Assembly (NCBI GenBank): GCA_963719135.1
Contig: CAVRAZ010000001.1
Coordinates: 1 to 64,000, forward strand
Length of the DNA: 64,000 nucleotides
Source of the DNA: CAVRAZ01 sp963719135
GTDB taxonomy: Bacteria > Pseudomonadota > Gammaproteobacteria > DSM-19610
Direction: 5' to 3'
Every line of letters starts with the position of its first letter. Positions within the stretch are counted from its first letter, which is position 1. Under the pieces are notes generated by a model. It did not search any database, was not told where the DNA came from, and saw only the letters and a program-made list of their open reading frames with translations. Of this stretch, positions 9,145-20,255 are shown one piece after another. Made by a program: the position numbers and the translations under genes.

Positions 9145-9981
9145 TCAGCTGAACTCGCCGGCGATGTATTCGGGAGTCAGTTTTTCCTGGGGGTCCTCGA
9201 AGATCTGCCGCGTCTCGCCCATCTCCACGAGATAGCCGGTGCGGCCGCCTTCGGAAATATCCACCGAGAAAAACGCCGTGTTGTCCGCCACGCGCATCGC
9301 CTGGTGCATGTTGTGCGTGACCAGCGCCAGCGTGTAGCGCTCCTTGAGCTGCAGCATCAACTCCTCGATCTGGCGCGTCGCGATGGGGTCGAGCGCCGAA
9401 CAGGGCTCGTCCATCAGCAGCACGTCGGGCTCGGTGGCGATCGCGCGGGCGATGCACAGGCGCTGCTGCTGGCCGCCGGACAGCGACAGACCGCTGGATT
9501 TGAGCTTGTTCCTGACCTCGTCCCACAGCGCGGCATCGCGCAGCGCTTTCTCGATGCGGTGGTCCAGGTCGCCCTTGAAGCGGTTCAGGCGCAGACCGAA
9601 GGCGACGTTGTCGTAGATGCTCATGGAGAACGGATTGGGCTGCTGGAACACCATGCCGATGTAGCGCCGCACCACCACTGGGTCCACCTTGCGCGCGTAG
9701 ATGTCCTTTCTGTGATAACGCACGTGGCCGTCGAAACGGAAGCCGTCGACCAGGTCGTTCATGCGGTTGAGGCTGCGCAGCACCGTGCTCTTGCCGCAGC
9801 CGGAAGGACCGATGAAGCCGGTGATCTTGTTCTTTTCGATGGGCACCACGCTGTCGCGTACGGCCTGGAACTTACCGTAGTGAATACTCTTGACCTGGCA
9901 GTCGATGACCACCGGGCCTTTGGGCCGGTAGCGCGCCGCTTCGGGCATGACTTCCTGGAGGATTGCGTTCATGGGTTGCAC
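9145..9981 (-). CDS. pstB: Phosphate ABC transporter ATP-binding protein PstB
   Basis: The 278-residue cytoplasmic ATPase powers high-affinity phosphate import by PstSCAB. Walker A is GPSGCGKST (residues 58-66), the signature is LSGGQQQRLCIARA, Walker B is VLLMDEPCSALDP, and the switch His is in LALVTHNMHQ. Length and motif order match the family. It is the last pst gene, 12 bp after pstA, and no phoU follows. It should be intact, although the operon's binding protein is truncated. Confidence 0.95.
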   Translation of the reverse strand: MQPMNAILQEVMPEAARYRPKGPVVIDCQVKSIHYGKFQAVRDSVVPIEKNKITGFIGPSGCGKSTVLRSLNRMNDLVDGFRFDGHVRYHRKDIYARKVDPVVVRRYIGMVFQQPNPFSMSIYDNVAFGLRLNRFKGDLDHRIEKALRDAALWDEVRNKLKSSGLSLSGGQQQRLCIARAIATEPDVLLMDEPCSALDPIATRQIEELMLQLKERYTLALVTHNMHQAMRVADNTAFFSVDISEGGRTGYLVEMGETRQIFEDPQEKLTPEYIAGEFS

Positions 9982-9993
9982 CTGACCATTGGA

Positions 9994-10887
9994 TTAGAAT
10001 CGTGGGCGTCCGATCACCCGCGCGACGATGTTGAAGATCAGCACGATCAACACCAGCACCAGCGACGCGGCCCAGGCAAGTTCGATCTGATTCTCGAAGG
10101 GCATGCCTGAAAAGTTATAGATCAGAATCGAGAGCGAAGCCGTCGGTTCGGACAGTTCGGACAAATAGTAGTTGCTGAAAAGTGCCGTAAAAAGCAGCGG
10201 TGCCGACTCACCCGCCGCACCGGCGACGGCCAGGATGACTCCGGTCAGTATGCCCGGCAGACTGGTCGGCAACACCACCTTCCAGATGACCTGGCTGCGC
10301 GTGCAGCCCATGCCGAAGGCGGCGTCCGTCATGCGCTGCGGCACCTGCTTCATCGCCTCTTCGGCCGCGAGCGTCACGGTCGGCAGCATGAGCACGGCCA
10401 GCGCGATGCCGCCGGCCCAGGCCGAATAGTGGCCGACCCAGAGCACCACGGTGGCATAGGCGAACACACCGGCGAGGATCGAGGGAAATCCGGTGAGGAC
10501 CTTGGCGAGGAAGCGGGTGAACTCCGCAAGCCTGCTCCTGGGTCCGAGTATCGCCAGGTACAACGCCGCCAGGATACCGACGGGCACGCTGAGTCCCGTG
10601 CTGATGGCGACCATGACCAGCGTCCCGACGATGGCGTTGCCGAAACCGCCGCCCGTCTCGAACCCGGCCGGCGGCAGGGCGCTCAGCGCTTCCCAGTTCA
10701 GGCGCGCGCCGCCGTGGACCAGCAGCATGTAGATCACCGAGAACAGCGGAACGCTCGCTAGCAGCGCCGCGCACCAGGTGAGCAGAGTCATCAACAGGTT
10801 TTTCAACTCCCGGATCTCGAACAACCGGCGCTCGATCCGGGGCGGGATCACCGGGACGTTGATGGCGGCGAACTCGGTGCTGTTCAT
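9994..10887 (-). CDS. pstA: Phosphate ABC transporter permease PstA
   Basis: The 297-residue inner-membrane protein has about six hydrophobic segments and the EAA-type cytoplasmic loop EEAMKQVPQRMTDAAFGMGCTRSQ that contacts PstB. It pairs with PstC to form the phosphate channel. Its ATG overlaps the pstC stop by four bases, indicating translational coupling. Length is normal and no lesions are seen. Confidence 0.93.
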   Translation of the reverse strand: MNSTEFAAINVPVIPPRIERRLFEIRELKNLLMTLLTWCAALLASVPLFSVIYMLLVHGGARLNWEALSALPPAGFETGGGFGNAIVGTLVMVAISTGLSVPVGILAALYLAILGPRSRLAEFTRFLAKVLTGFPSILAGVFAYATVVLWVGHYSAWAGGIALAVLMLPTVTLAAEEAMKQVPQRMTDAAFGMGCTRSQVIWKVVLPTSLPGILTGVILAVAGAAGESAPLLFTALFSNYYLSELSEPTASLSILIYNFSGMPFENQIELAWAASLVLVLIVLIFNIVARVIGRPRF

Positions 10888-11864
10888 CGTGTTCCCTCGA
10901 ACTTGCGCATGGTGTACTGCTGGATCACCAGGCCGACCACGTTGACGACGAAGGTGATGGCCAGAAGCACCACCGCCGCGTACATCAATGCGCGGACTTC
11001 GACCCTGCCCGCTTCGGGAAAATTCGAAGCCAGCAGCGACGCCAGCGTGTTGGCCGGCGAGAAGAGCGAAAGACTGATCTGATTCCGGTTGCCGATCAGC
11101 ATCGCCAGCGCCATGGTTTCACCCAGCGCGCGACCGAAGCCCAGAACCAGCGCGGCGAGTATACCGGACGACGCGGTCGGAAGCATGACCTTCAGGATGG
11201 CCTCCCAGCGCGTGGTGCCCATGCCATACGCCGCTTCCTTGACCTTGTACGGGATGCGCCGCAGCGCGTCGGCCGAGATGGCCGCGACGGTCGGCAGAAT
11301 CATGATCGCCAGAACCAGTGCGGCGGGCGCCATGCCCGGGCCGCTGAGTTCGCTTCCGAAGAACGGAAGCCAGCCCAGGTGATCGTGCAGCCATGCCGCC
11401 CAGGGCCGGATCAGCGGTATCAGCACGTAGATGCCCCAGAGACCGAACACGACCGAGGGAATGGCCGCCAGCATCTCCACGATGGTGCGGAACACCGCGG
11501 CCAGCCGTACCGGAATGAAGCCCTGGGTGAGGAAGATGGCGATGCCGATGCCGAAGATACCGCCGATGAACAGCGCCAGCAGCGAACTGTACAAGGTTCC
11601 CCAGATTTCGGGGAGCACGCCGAACTGCCCCCGGTTGTTGTCCCAGGTGCTGCCGGTGATGAAACCGAAGCCGTAGTCTCTGATCGCGGGCCAGGCCTTG
11701 CCGCCGAGTTCCCAGAATATGAAAGCGACGAGCGCAATGATCAACAGCGTACAGAAGTACGCTGTTGCACGGAAAATCGAATCGCTCAGGTAGTCGGCGA
11801 CCGTCGGCGGTTTCGAAACGGAACCGCCGTTGGTATCTGCCGAATGCCTTTTCTTGTACGTCAT
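10884..11864 (-). CDS. pstC: Phosphate ABC transporter permease PstC
   Basis: The 326-residue inner-membrane permease has a hydrophilic N-terminal tail of about 35 residues, then six membrane segments, and the EAA-like loop DALRRIPYKVKEAAYGMGTTRWEA. It is the second half of the phosphate channel with PstA. It follows the pstS remnant at a distance of 70 bp that contains a strong hairpin. Expression from the native pst promoter is doubtful, because the upstream half of pstS and its promoter region are gone. Confidence 0.93.
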   Translation of the reverse strand: MTYKKRHSADTNGGSVSKPPTVADYLSDSIFRATAYFCTLLIIALVAFIFWELGGKAWPAIRDYGFGFITGSTWDNNRGQFGVLPEIWGTLYSSLLALFIGGIFGIGIAIFLTQGFIPVRLAAVFRTIVEMLAAIPSVVFGLWGIYVLIPLIRPWAAWLHDHLGWLPFFGSELSGPGMAPAALVLAIMILPTVAAISADALRRIPYKVKEAAYGMGTTRWEAILKVMLPTASSGILAALVLGFGRALGETMALAMLIGNRNQISLSLFSPANTLASLLASNFPEAGRVEVRALMYAAVVLLAITFVVNVVGLVIQQYTMRKFEGTR

Positions 11865-11883
11865 GTTGTCCGGCGGCGCTGAT

Positions 11884-11914
11884 CCGGGGCGGCGCCGAAC
11901 GGCCGCCGCCCCGG
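11884..11914 (-). promoter_or_regulatory. Intergenic hairpin between pstS and pstC
   Basis: An 11-bp perfect GC stem (CCGGGGCGGCG pairing with its complement) with a 9-base loop. No T-run follows on the minus strand, so it is more likely an mRNA-processing or stabilising hairpin than a terminator. Such a structure would favour high PstS output relative to the permease genes. Confidence 0.5.
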
Positions 11915-11934
11915 TTTGCTACAGGTTGTTTCTT

Positions 11935-12468
11935 CTATTGCACCATGTTCGATACCTTGCGCACGCGTTCGACGACGTTGGCCGGCAGCGGAATATAGCC
12001 CATCGAGTCGGCGGACTTCTGACCTTCGGTCAGGCAGTACTCGACGAGATCACGCAGTGCCTTGGCCTTTGCGTCGTCCTGGTCCTTATAGAGCAGCAGC
12101 CAGGTGAAGCTGGCGATCGGATAGGCTTTCGCGCCGGCCGGGTCGGACACCCAGACCCGCAGGTCGGGTACGTCGCCGCCCGGCAGGTCGCCGGCCGGGA
12201 ACTCGGCACTGGCCAGTGCGGCGCTGCCGCTCTTGGAACCCGGCGCGACATAGTTGCCGGCCTTGTTCTGCAGCATGGCGGTCGGCGCCTTGGTGAGCAT
12301 GGCAAAACCGTATTCGATGTAACCGATGGCGCCGGGCGTCTGCTTGATCGTCGCCGTCACGCCGTCGTTCTTGGGTGCCTTGACGATCCTGCCGGCCGCA
12401 GGCCAGTTGGGGGACTTGGACTGGCCGACGCTCTCCTTGAATGCCGCGCTGACCGCAGCCAGGTGACC
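11935..12468 (-). pseudogene. pstS: pstS remnant (C-terminal half of the phosphate-binding protein)
   Basis: About 178 residues remain, from HLAAVSAAFKESVG through QTPGAIGYIEYGFAM to the stop. PstS is normally near 340 residues with a signal peptide, and the N-terminal half is missing. At 12468 the sequence passes straight into the 191-bp IS91-end copy. A frame continues through that copy to 12573, but those residues are not PstS. The retained part lacks the signal sequence and half of the phosphate-binding lobes, so it cannot deliver phosphate to PstCA. The break falls just after the part that would encode the SGTT phosphate loop. Confidence 0.85.
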
Positions 12469-12659
12469 CACACCGCCGCGGCAGGGACTCGCCGTGCCGG
12501 ATGGCGGGAATGGAGCCGACTGTGGAGAAAAAGTGGGCGTGTTTACAGCGACGTGAGTGGCATTCAGGCCCATTCGGGGCTATCGAACGGTTGCCGGGCG
12601 AGTCATTCGCGGTCAGAGCGGCTGCTGGACCTGGGTGAAAAGGGTGTTTATTCTACCTA
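12469..12659 (+). repeat. IS91 3' end, copy 2 (191 bp, orphan)
   Basis: It matches 2885-3075 over the full 191 bp in the same orientation. Here it has no transposase: its inner edge is fused directly to the middle of pstS, and its outer edge ends at CTACCTA before unrelated DNA. The inner rather than the outer edge abuts pstS, so a simple insertion is excluded. A deletion running from inside an IS91 copy into pstS, recombination, or an assembly join at the repeat would each fit. Confidence 0.75.
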
Positions 12660-13165
12660 TACACTCCGCGTATCCGTGACTATGATTTGGGGAGATAATG
12701 CAAGCTAGCGGATTAGGGAGGGGACAGGAGTGGACCCAAACCCATGGGAACCGGGGACGTTGCATTCTCCCAGCCCGCTGGGCGTTACCTCCCCCCTTTG
12801 AAGGTCACCCGTTCCGCCGAGCCAGCGAACCTGATCGGACAACGCCAGTCCGACACCTGGACGGTCCCAGACACCAGGAGCCACCTCGCGGCGTACAAGC
12901 GCTCGCTCAAGCACTGGGACGCCTGCGTTGTGTCACCAAGTCACTCAGCCCTCCGATACAGTGGGGCAATGATGGGGCATCCTCTGTAAAGGTGTCCCGC
13001 CCAAGCGTTGCAACACCGAAATTGACAATCGGAAAAGCCCCGGGGTCCGAGATTCATAGAAATAGCCGGAGACGGACCAAATCCGCCAACAAACCAACCT
13101 TTCACCGTCATACGCATAGAGCCTTTGCCTATCACCCATGAACGGACAAATTCGGGGGAGAAACC
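12660..13165. other. Non-coding stretch upstream of the beta-helix gene
   Basis: About 500 bp with no gene I can support. A good ribosome-binding site (GGGGGAG) sits at its right end ahead of the start at 13166. Short open frames here lack recognisable domains. Confidence 0.4.
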
Positions 13166-13885
13166 ATGTCTAAGATTCCAACAGGTCTGCACAGGACAAT
13201 TTCCCATGACCATCACTTTGAAACTTGGCGGACGGAGCTTGCTGCGCTAGCACCTGAGATACCAAGAACGCCGCTTAATACTTGGCATCTATTTAGGCGT
13301 TTCGCCGGTCTCTACCAACACTTACTAGCCCAGCCTCGGTCGGTAAGGCGCCGAACGCAGAGGCAGTGCAAGCATTCACTTTCCAGAGTCGCCTTATTAC
13401 TGACGCTCGGTATGGGCCATATGCTACCCGCCTCAGCGGCCGACATCTGGGTCACGGCGCTGTCACCGGACACCGATCCAACCGACGGCAAGTGCTCACT
13501 AATCGAAGCCATCGAAAACGCCAACGCGGATGCGAGGGAAAATGCCGACTGCCAGCGCGGCAACGGCGCAGACACCATCCATCTGCAGCGCAACAAGATC
13601 TATACGCTGACGAAGGCCATTTGTGATCCGGTCACAAACGGATTGAACGGCTTGCCAGTTATCCGAAGCCAGATACTCATTGACGGTCGCGGGTCGGTTA
13701 TCGAGCGAAAGGTAACGGACCCATCGAAGATAACCCGCGATAGCAACGGCGATTTCCATAACACGGAGCCCGCGTTTCGCTTGTTCGAAACCGATGTTAG
13801 CGGTGATCTGGAAATACGCAACGCAACCTTGCGCGGTGGCGGCTCCTTCTTCTTCGGGACCATCTACGGGAATGCTCAAGGATAT
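13166..13885 (+). pseudogene. Beta-helix / Calx-beta surface protein, 5' part (IS66-interrupted)
   Basis: The start has GGGGGAG six bases upstream. After an unusually long N-terminal region of about 70 residues there is a signal-like segment (VALLLTLGMGHMLPASA), then the KCSLIEAIENANADA motif and GADTIHLQ typical of parallel beta-helix proteins with a choice-of-anchor Q tail. The frame runs to GNAQGY and is then broken by an IS66 insertion at 13886. Without the insertion it joins in frame to 15623-17200, giving a predicted 765-residue protein. The interrupted copy ends after 251 residues with IS-derived codons. Confidence 0.75.
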
Positions 13886-15614
13886 GTAACTATTCAGTTA
13901 AAAACTGAAGAAAGTGCTTGACAAGGTTTTAGCGCAATATTTTCTGTTTCAGTGAGGGTGTGTCACTCATCATTATAGCCACCCCACTAAGCCACAAGAA
14001 GCTCGCTAATGGCTGTTTGCGAGCAACGTCATCGACGACGCGAGGTCATTTTACAAAACGCCTCAGATTAGCTGACAGACGCTAAAAGTTCGTCCTGAAA
14101 ACCCGTGCGATAATGATCTCACTCAAGATCATGTGAGATGCGGGCGGTTGAAGCTAGACGCTATTGACGTTGATTCATCGATCAACTCAGTCAAGGAACT
14201 TCTCGAGCAGGAGAAAGATCTTTCGCCTGCACTGCGCTCGGCGCTGGAAGTATTGCTTGTTCTGGTGACCCTGCTGCTCAACCGCACGACCCTCAACAGC
14301 AAGAACAGCAGCAAGCCACCCTCCGCGGATCCAAACCGGAAGAAATCGAGCCGGCGGGGACAAAGCAGCAGGAAGCCGGGAGGGCAGAAGGGGCGTAATG
14401 GGATCACCTTGCAGCCGGTGGCTGATCCGGACGAGGTGGAAGTTCTGACCATCGACCGTCGCACGCTCCCCAAGGGATCATCGTATCGGGAGGCAGGCCA
14501 TGAAAGTCGCCAGGTCATTGATATCGACATCTCGCGGTTCGTGATCGAATACCAGGCACAGATTCTTGAGGACAACCAGGGAAATCGATTTGTGGCCGCT
14601 TTTCCGGAGGGGGTGAATCGGCCGGTGCAGTATGGCCTCAACCTGAAGGCAAATGCCGTCTATATGTCCCAGCACCAGCTGATTCCCTATGATCGGATAC
14701 GCGATCACTTCCAGGATCAGATGCATATTCCGGTCAGTGCGGGCTCGGTCTTCAACTTCAACAAAGAAGCCTATGAAGGGCTGGCGTCCTTCGAGCAGTG
14801 GGCAAAGACCCAGCTTGCCCGCTCTGACCTCCTGCATGCCGATGAGACCGGCATCAACATCGGCGGGAAGCGCCAGTGGCTGCACTGTGCCTCCAACGCC
14901 TCACTGACCTGGTTCTATCCCCACGCCAGGCGGGGTCTTGATGCCATGGATGAGATGGGCATCCTGCCCTTCTTCAAGGGCGTGTTGTGCCATGATCACT
15001 GGAAGCCGTACTACCATTACGACTGCACCCATGCCCTGTGCAATGCCCATCACCTCCGAGAACTGGAGCGAGCCTGGGAACAGGATCAGCAGCAGTGGGC
15101 CAGGGAGATGCAGGCCTTGCTGATCGAACTCGCAACAGCGGTAACGGATGCCGGGGGTTGTTTACCAGTGGGTGAGGCCACACGGTGGCGCCGTCGATAT
15201 CGACGGCTACTTAAAAAGGCGGAGACCGAATGTCCACCGCCCGATGAACGTCAACGGCGGGGAAAACGGGGCCGGCTCAAACGATCGAAGGCCAGAAACC
15301 TGCTGGAGCGATTGCGCGACTTCGAGCAAGACGTCCTGCGTTTCATGGAGGTGGAGAGTGTCCCCTTCACCAACAATCAGGGTGAGAACGATCTGCGCAT
15401 GACCAAGGTGCAGCAGAAGATCTCAGGTTGCTTCCGCTCCACGGAGGGAGCAAAGATCTTCTGTCGGGTTCGCAGTTACCTGTCAACGTGTCGCAAGCAG
15501 GGCATGACGGCCACTCACGCATTGACACTGCTTTTCCAGGGCAAGGATCCGGATTTTATGAGGATGGACGAGGTCCAAAATAGCTGATCGTGGCAGAATG
15601 GACTGAATAGTTAC
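13886..15614 (+). mobile_element. IS66-family insertion sequence (1,729 bp) with 8-bp target duplication
   Basis: The ends are perfect 13-bp inverted repeats, GTAACTATTCAGT at 13886-13898 and its complement at 15602-15614. The flanks are direct repeats of AAGGATAT at 13878-13885 and 15615-15622, the 8-bp duplication usual for IS66. One transposase gene is present and the short tnpA and tnpB genes are absent, as in the ISBst12-type subgroup. Intact ends and a perfect duplication indicate a recent insertion. Confidence 0.93.
14133..15587 (+). CDS. tnpC: IS66-family DDE transposase (single-ORF type)
   Basis: The 484-residue product has the conserved N-terminal NSKNSSKPPSADP block (about 55-66), a basic GGQKGRNG region, and the DDE triad as HADETG (D237), CHDHWKPY (D288) and NNQGEN (E418). 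The zinc-like set around CNAHHLREL is also present. It catalyses cut-and-paste movement of its element. The start is uncertain: GTG at 14133 is the longest frame and TTG at 14148 is possible. No lesions are seen, so the element may still be active. Confidence 0.88.
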   Translation: MRCGRLKLDAIDVDSSINSVKELLEQEKDLSPALRSALEVLLVLVTLLLNRTTLNSKNSSKPPSADPNRKKSSRRGQSSRKPGGQKGRNGITLQPVADPDEVEVLTIDRRTLPKGSSYREAGHESRQVIDIDISRFVIEYQAQILEDNQGNRFVAAFPEGVNRPVQYGLNLKANAVYMSQHQLIPYDRIRDHFQDQMHIPVSAGSVFNFNKEAYEGLASFEQWAKTQLARSDLLHADETGINIGGKRQWLHCASNASLTWFYPHARRGLDAMDEMGILPFFKGVLCHDHWKPYYHYDCTHALCNAHHLRELERAWEQDQQQWAREMQALLIELATAVTDAGGCLPVGEATRWRRRYRRLLKKAETECPPPDERQRRGKRGRLKRSKARNLLERLRDFEQDVLRFMEVESVPFTNNQGENDLRMTKVQQKISGCFRSTEGAKIFCRVRSYLSTCRKQGMTATHALTLLFQGKDPDFMRMDEVQNS

Positions 15615-15622
15615 AAGGATAT

Positions 15623-17200
15623 TTATATTTCACCGATCCTGGTTCGGGTGGCTGCGGCTATATCCGAAATTTTAAGGGTGGCGCCATAAGCAACGCAGGG
15701 AAGACTACGCTGCGCAATTCCTTTGCAAGTAGCGAGTACGGATGGGGAGAATATACACTCGTTAATGGCCAAAGCGCCGACATGGTGGTCAGTAATAGTA
15801 CAATCACCGGCGGCCTTTGGGCGCTGGAAAACGACAGCGTACTGACGCTGAACAACTCGACCGTGACGGGAGACGCCGACCCAAGGGGTGTTTTTTGGCA
15901 TTATTTGAATAGAGGGTTGCTAAACCGGTTCTCTAGCTCGCGCGCAACCATAACAAATTGCACTATTGAAAATACTTACCTCGGGCTAGGCAATAATGCT
16001 GGGGAACTATCGGTTGTCCATTCAACGTTAAGCGGTAACTATATGGCGATCAACAACAAGGCTGACTTGACCCTGAGCAATAACGTCATTTCCGGAAACC
16101 TTGGGCTTTTCTATTTGGATTTCGGAGGTAGTTATTATGGGGAAATTTTGAACACTGGGACGATTGCCAGCGACCACAATGTGTTCGGTGACAGTTCTAC
16201 ATTCGGCGGGTTGAATCAAGGCGGTGTGCCTTATTTTATGGGTGACCATGCAGGTAACTTCACGCCAGATCCCAGCGATATCGTGGCGACTATTGACGGT
16301 AATCGACCGACGGCATTGTCAGACATAATTCAAACAGACTCCAGTAATCTAAATCACGGTCGAGCTCGACCGTACCTCGCAGATAACGGCGGCCCCACCG
16401 AGACCATCGCGCTTGTACCCGGAAGCCCGGCGATCGATGCTGCAGATGGCACGAATTGTCCTCCGACGGACCAGCGCGGCATAACACGCCCACAAGGCGC
16501 TGGCTGCGACATTGGCGCCTTTGAGCTGGAGGTTCCCAGCGTTTCTCAACTGAGTGTGGGCGATCAAACCGTTGCCGAGAACACCGGCACTGCAAATGTC
16601 ACAGTTACCCTGAGCCCCGCGAGCACGGAAACGGTCACCGTGAACTACGCCACCAAGCCAGGTACCGCTTTGCCGGGCCAGGACTATCGTGGCAAGAGCG
16701 GCACCCTCACCTTCAATCCGGGCGACACCACCAAGACCGTTCCGGTCAAGATCATCAACGACACGGTGCCGGAGCCAACCGAGAGCTTCATTTTCAGATT
16801 ATCCGCGCCGACAAATGCGACTTTCGCCAACAGTGACGCAATGGTGACGATAAACGACGACGATGCCATCGGGCCGGTCAGTCTGAAGGTGCAAGACCTC
16901 ACTGTGCCCGAGAACGTTGGCACCGCGAACGTCAAGGTGACATTGAATCACGCGAGCAGCCAGACGGTGACCGTGACCTACGCAACCCGCAAGGGAACCG
17001 CATTGCCCGGCCAGGACTACCGCGGCACGCAAGGCACGTTGACCTTCAACCCGGGTGAGACCACCAAGACGATCCCGGTGACCGTCATCAACGACCAGGT
17101 GCCGGAGCCGACCGAGACCTTTACGGTCAAGCTCTATACGCCGGTCAATGCGAGCATCGCCGACGCCCAGGCAACGGTGACCATCGCGGACGGGGACTAA
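15623..17200 (+). pseudogene. Beta-helix / Calx-beta surface protein, 3' part
   Basis: It continues the frame interrupted at 13885: LYFTDPGSGGCGYIRNF, Asn/Ser-rich beta-helix rungs with GGAISNAG, then the choice-of-anchor Q signature SPAIDAADGTNCPPTDQRG and CDIGAFEL. Two Calx-beta domains follow (about 16530-16860 and 16890-17190), each with NYATKPGTALPGQDY-like strands and a PEPTE motif. The two domains are close DNA duplicates. No membrane anchor or PEP-CTERM tail is visible. An internal ATG at 15782 could in principle start a truncated product but has no obvious ribosome-binding site or signal peptide. Confidence 0.75.
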
Positions 17201-17666
17201 GCGAACAATCGGGGGCGTGTTACCGACTGCGCGTGCGCCCTTCCGAGACGGTTTCCGGGACACGGGGAATGTCCGGTTCTGTTAAGGGTTGTCAGATGCC
17301 TGCCCTCGGCCGCAGGCCTGTCAGCCTACACGAGCACTCAACGGGCAGGCGTCTGACAAGCCTCAAGGGAGGAAACCGCGGGATGAGACGACGCGGTCAT
17401 GGCAGGCAGTAGCGCTATGGGGATTTGAGTGGTGGCCTTTCGGTACGGTGCGGCAACGTCGCTCGTCATTGGGACCCGGATGTCCCAGGGTGCGTCGGTT
17501 GCATGCCGATGGCACCTGTTTTCCGGCTCAGGGTGAGGGCAAAAGAGCGCAACACGACAGCCTTGTTGTTGCCAGAGTAAAACCGCGGCTATTTGCCGCG
17601 GCTGTTTTCCGTATCCAGGCATAGCGACCTGCTGATGCTATCGTTTGCGCTCCTTATGCGTGCGGA
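17201..17666. other. Non-coding stretch before the IS21-type cassette
   Basis: No gene is supported. It contains the hairpin at 17583-17609, which would terminate the leftward cassette transcript. Confidence 0.4.
17577..17609 (-). terminator. Bidirectional terminator-like hairpin, left of the IS21 cassette
   Basis: The stem CCGCGGC/GCCGCGG with an ATAAA-type loop is flanked by A-rich sequence on one side and CTGTTTT on the other, so it can act in both directions. On the minus strand it lies about 65 bp beyond the last cassette gene and is followed by TTTTA. Confidence 0.6.
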
Positions 17667-17876
17667 CTAGAAATCAATGTCGTCATCGAACTCGAGGTCG
17701 ACCTGATGCTCGGCCACGTCGTGAGTAACGGATTCCTCGCGCAGCAGATCAACGATCTGATCGCCGTGTGTTTCCCAGAGCTGATCGCGAAGGAGATCCA
17801 GGAACTCGATGACGGTATGGGCTTCCGCGGCCTCCCAATGGGTGTCTAAGCGGATTATTGTCATCGCCATGGTCAT
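17667..17876 (-). CDS. Small acidic IS21-associated protein
   Basis: The 69-residue product (IIRLDTHWEAAEAHTVIEFLDLLRDQLWETHGDQI, then an Asp-rich tail) overlaps the istB stop by four bases. Short proteins with a WTxEQA-like opening and an FLDxLRDxIW core are often seen directly behind istB in related IS elements, from memory. Function is unknown; a regulator or an IstB partner is a guess. The tight coupling argues that it is translated. Confidence 0.6.
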   Translation of the reverse strand: MTMAMTIIRLDTHWEAAEAHTVIEFLDLLRDQLWETHGDQIVDLLREESVTHDVAEHQVDLEFDDDIDF

Positions 17877-18680
17877 CGGCCTCCTACAGGGGCTTTGTCC
17901 GTGGTTTTGGCCACGGCGGTACGCTTGGACGGTGTTGATTTCTTTTTCCTGCCGGCACGCTCCTTCGCCTCTCTCATGCGGTAAGACTCACCCTCGATCA
18001 CGAGGATCTCCGAGTGATGTACCAGTCGATCGACAATGGAGACGACGCAGGCCGCATTGGGGAACACCTCGCTCCATTCGGCAAACGGGCGGTTGGTGGT
18101 CACGAGAGTCGGCTTGAGCTCGTAACGGCGGTTGATGATGTTGAACAGCAGGTCGGCATGGCGATTGCCGTAGGAGAGGTAGCCCACTTCATCAATGATC
18201 AACACGTCCGGATGCGCATAGTATTTCAAGCGACGCCGCAGTGCGTTGTCACCGTCCTGAGCGGCCAGGTCCCCGAGCATCTGGGCGGCGTTGATGAACA
18301 GCGCGCTATGCCCCTGCATCACGGCATGGTGGGCGATGTTTTGCGCAATCATCGACTTGCCGACGCCGTTCGGGCCGACCAGGATGAGGTTGGCCGTTTC
18401 CTGGATAAAGCGCAGGGTCATGAACCCTGATACCGCCGCCTGGTCGCACTGCGCCGGCCAACTCCAGTCGAAGTCGGCGAGTGGCTTGAAGCGGCCGATG
18501 TGCGCCGCGCTCAGCCGGCGTTCGAGTCCACGCCGCTTGCGTTCGAGGTCTTCCCACTCAATGAGTCTCTGCACCCAGGACCGTTCAGCCGCTGGCACTT
18601 CGTCCCAGTGGGCCACCAGACCGTGAAGTTTGAGCACGACAGCGCGCTGCTTGAGTTCATCGCGCCGGATCGGATCCGGA

Positions 18681-18697
<17 letters not shown>
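17873..18697 (-). CDS. istB: IS21-family helper ATPase IstB
   Basis: The 274-residue AAA+ protein is related to DnaC and assists the IstA transposase in target selection. Walker A is GPNGVGKS (108-115), Walker B is DVLIIDEVGYL, and sensor-like TTNRPFAEWSEVF and a C-terminal SYRMREAKERA follow. The start was placed at the ATG at 18697 (MTTPPDPDP). A longer frame exists upstream, but it is the TP-repeat reading of the hexanucleotide tract inside istA. No lesions are seen. Confidence 0.88.

Positions 18698-20255
<1,558 letters not shown>

Noticed and set aside
12705..12914. Minus-strand open frame of 69 codons between the IS91 end and the beta-helix gene
   Set aside because: No ribosome-binding site, domain or neighbour link; length is within chance for this GC content.
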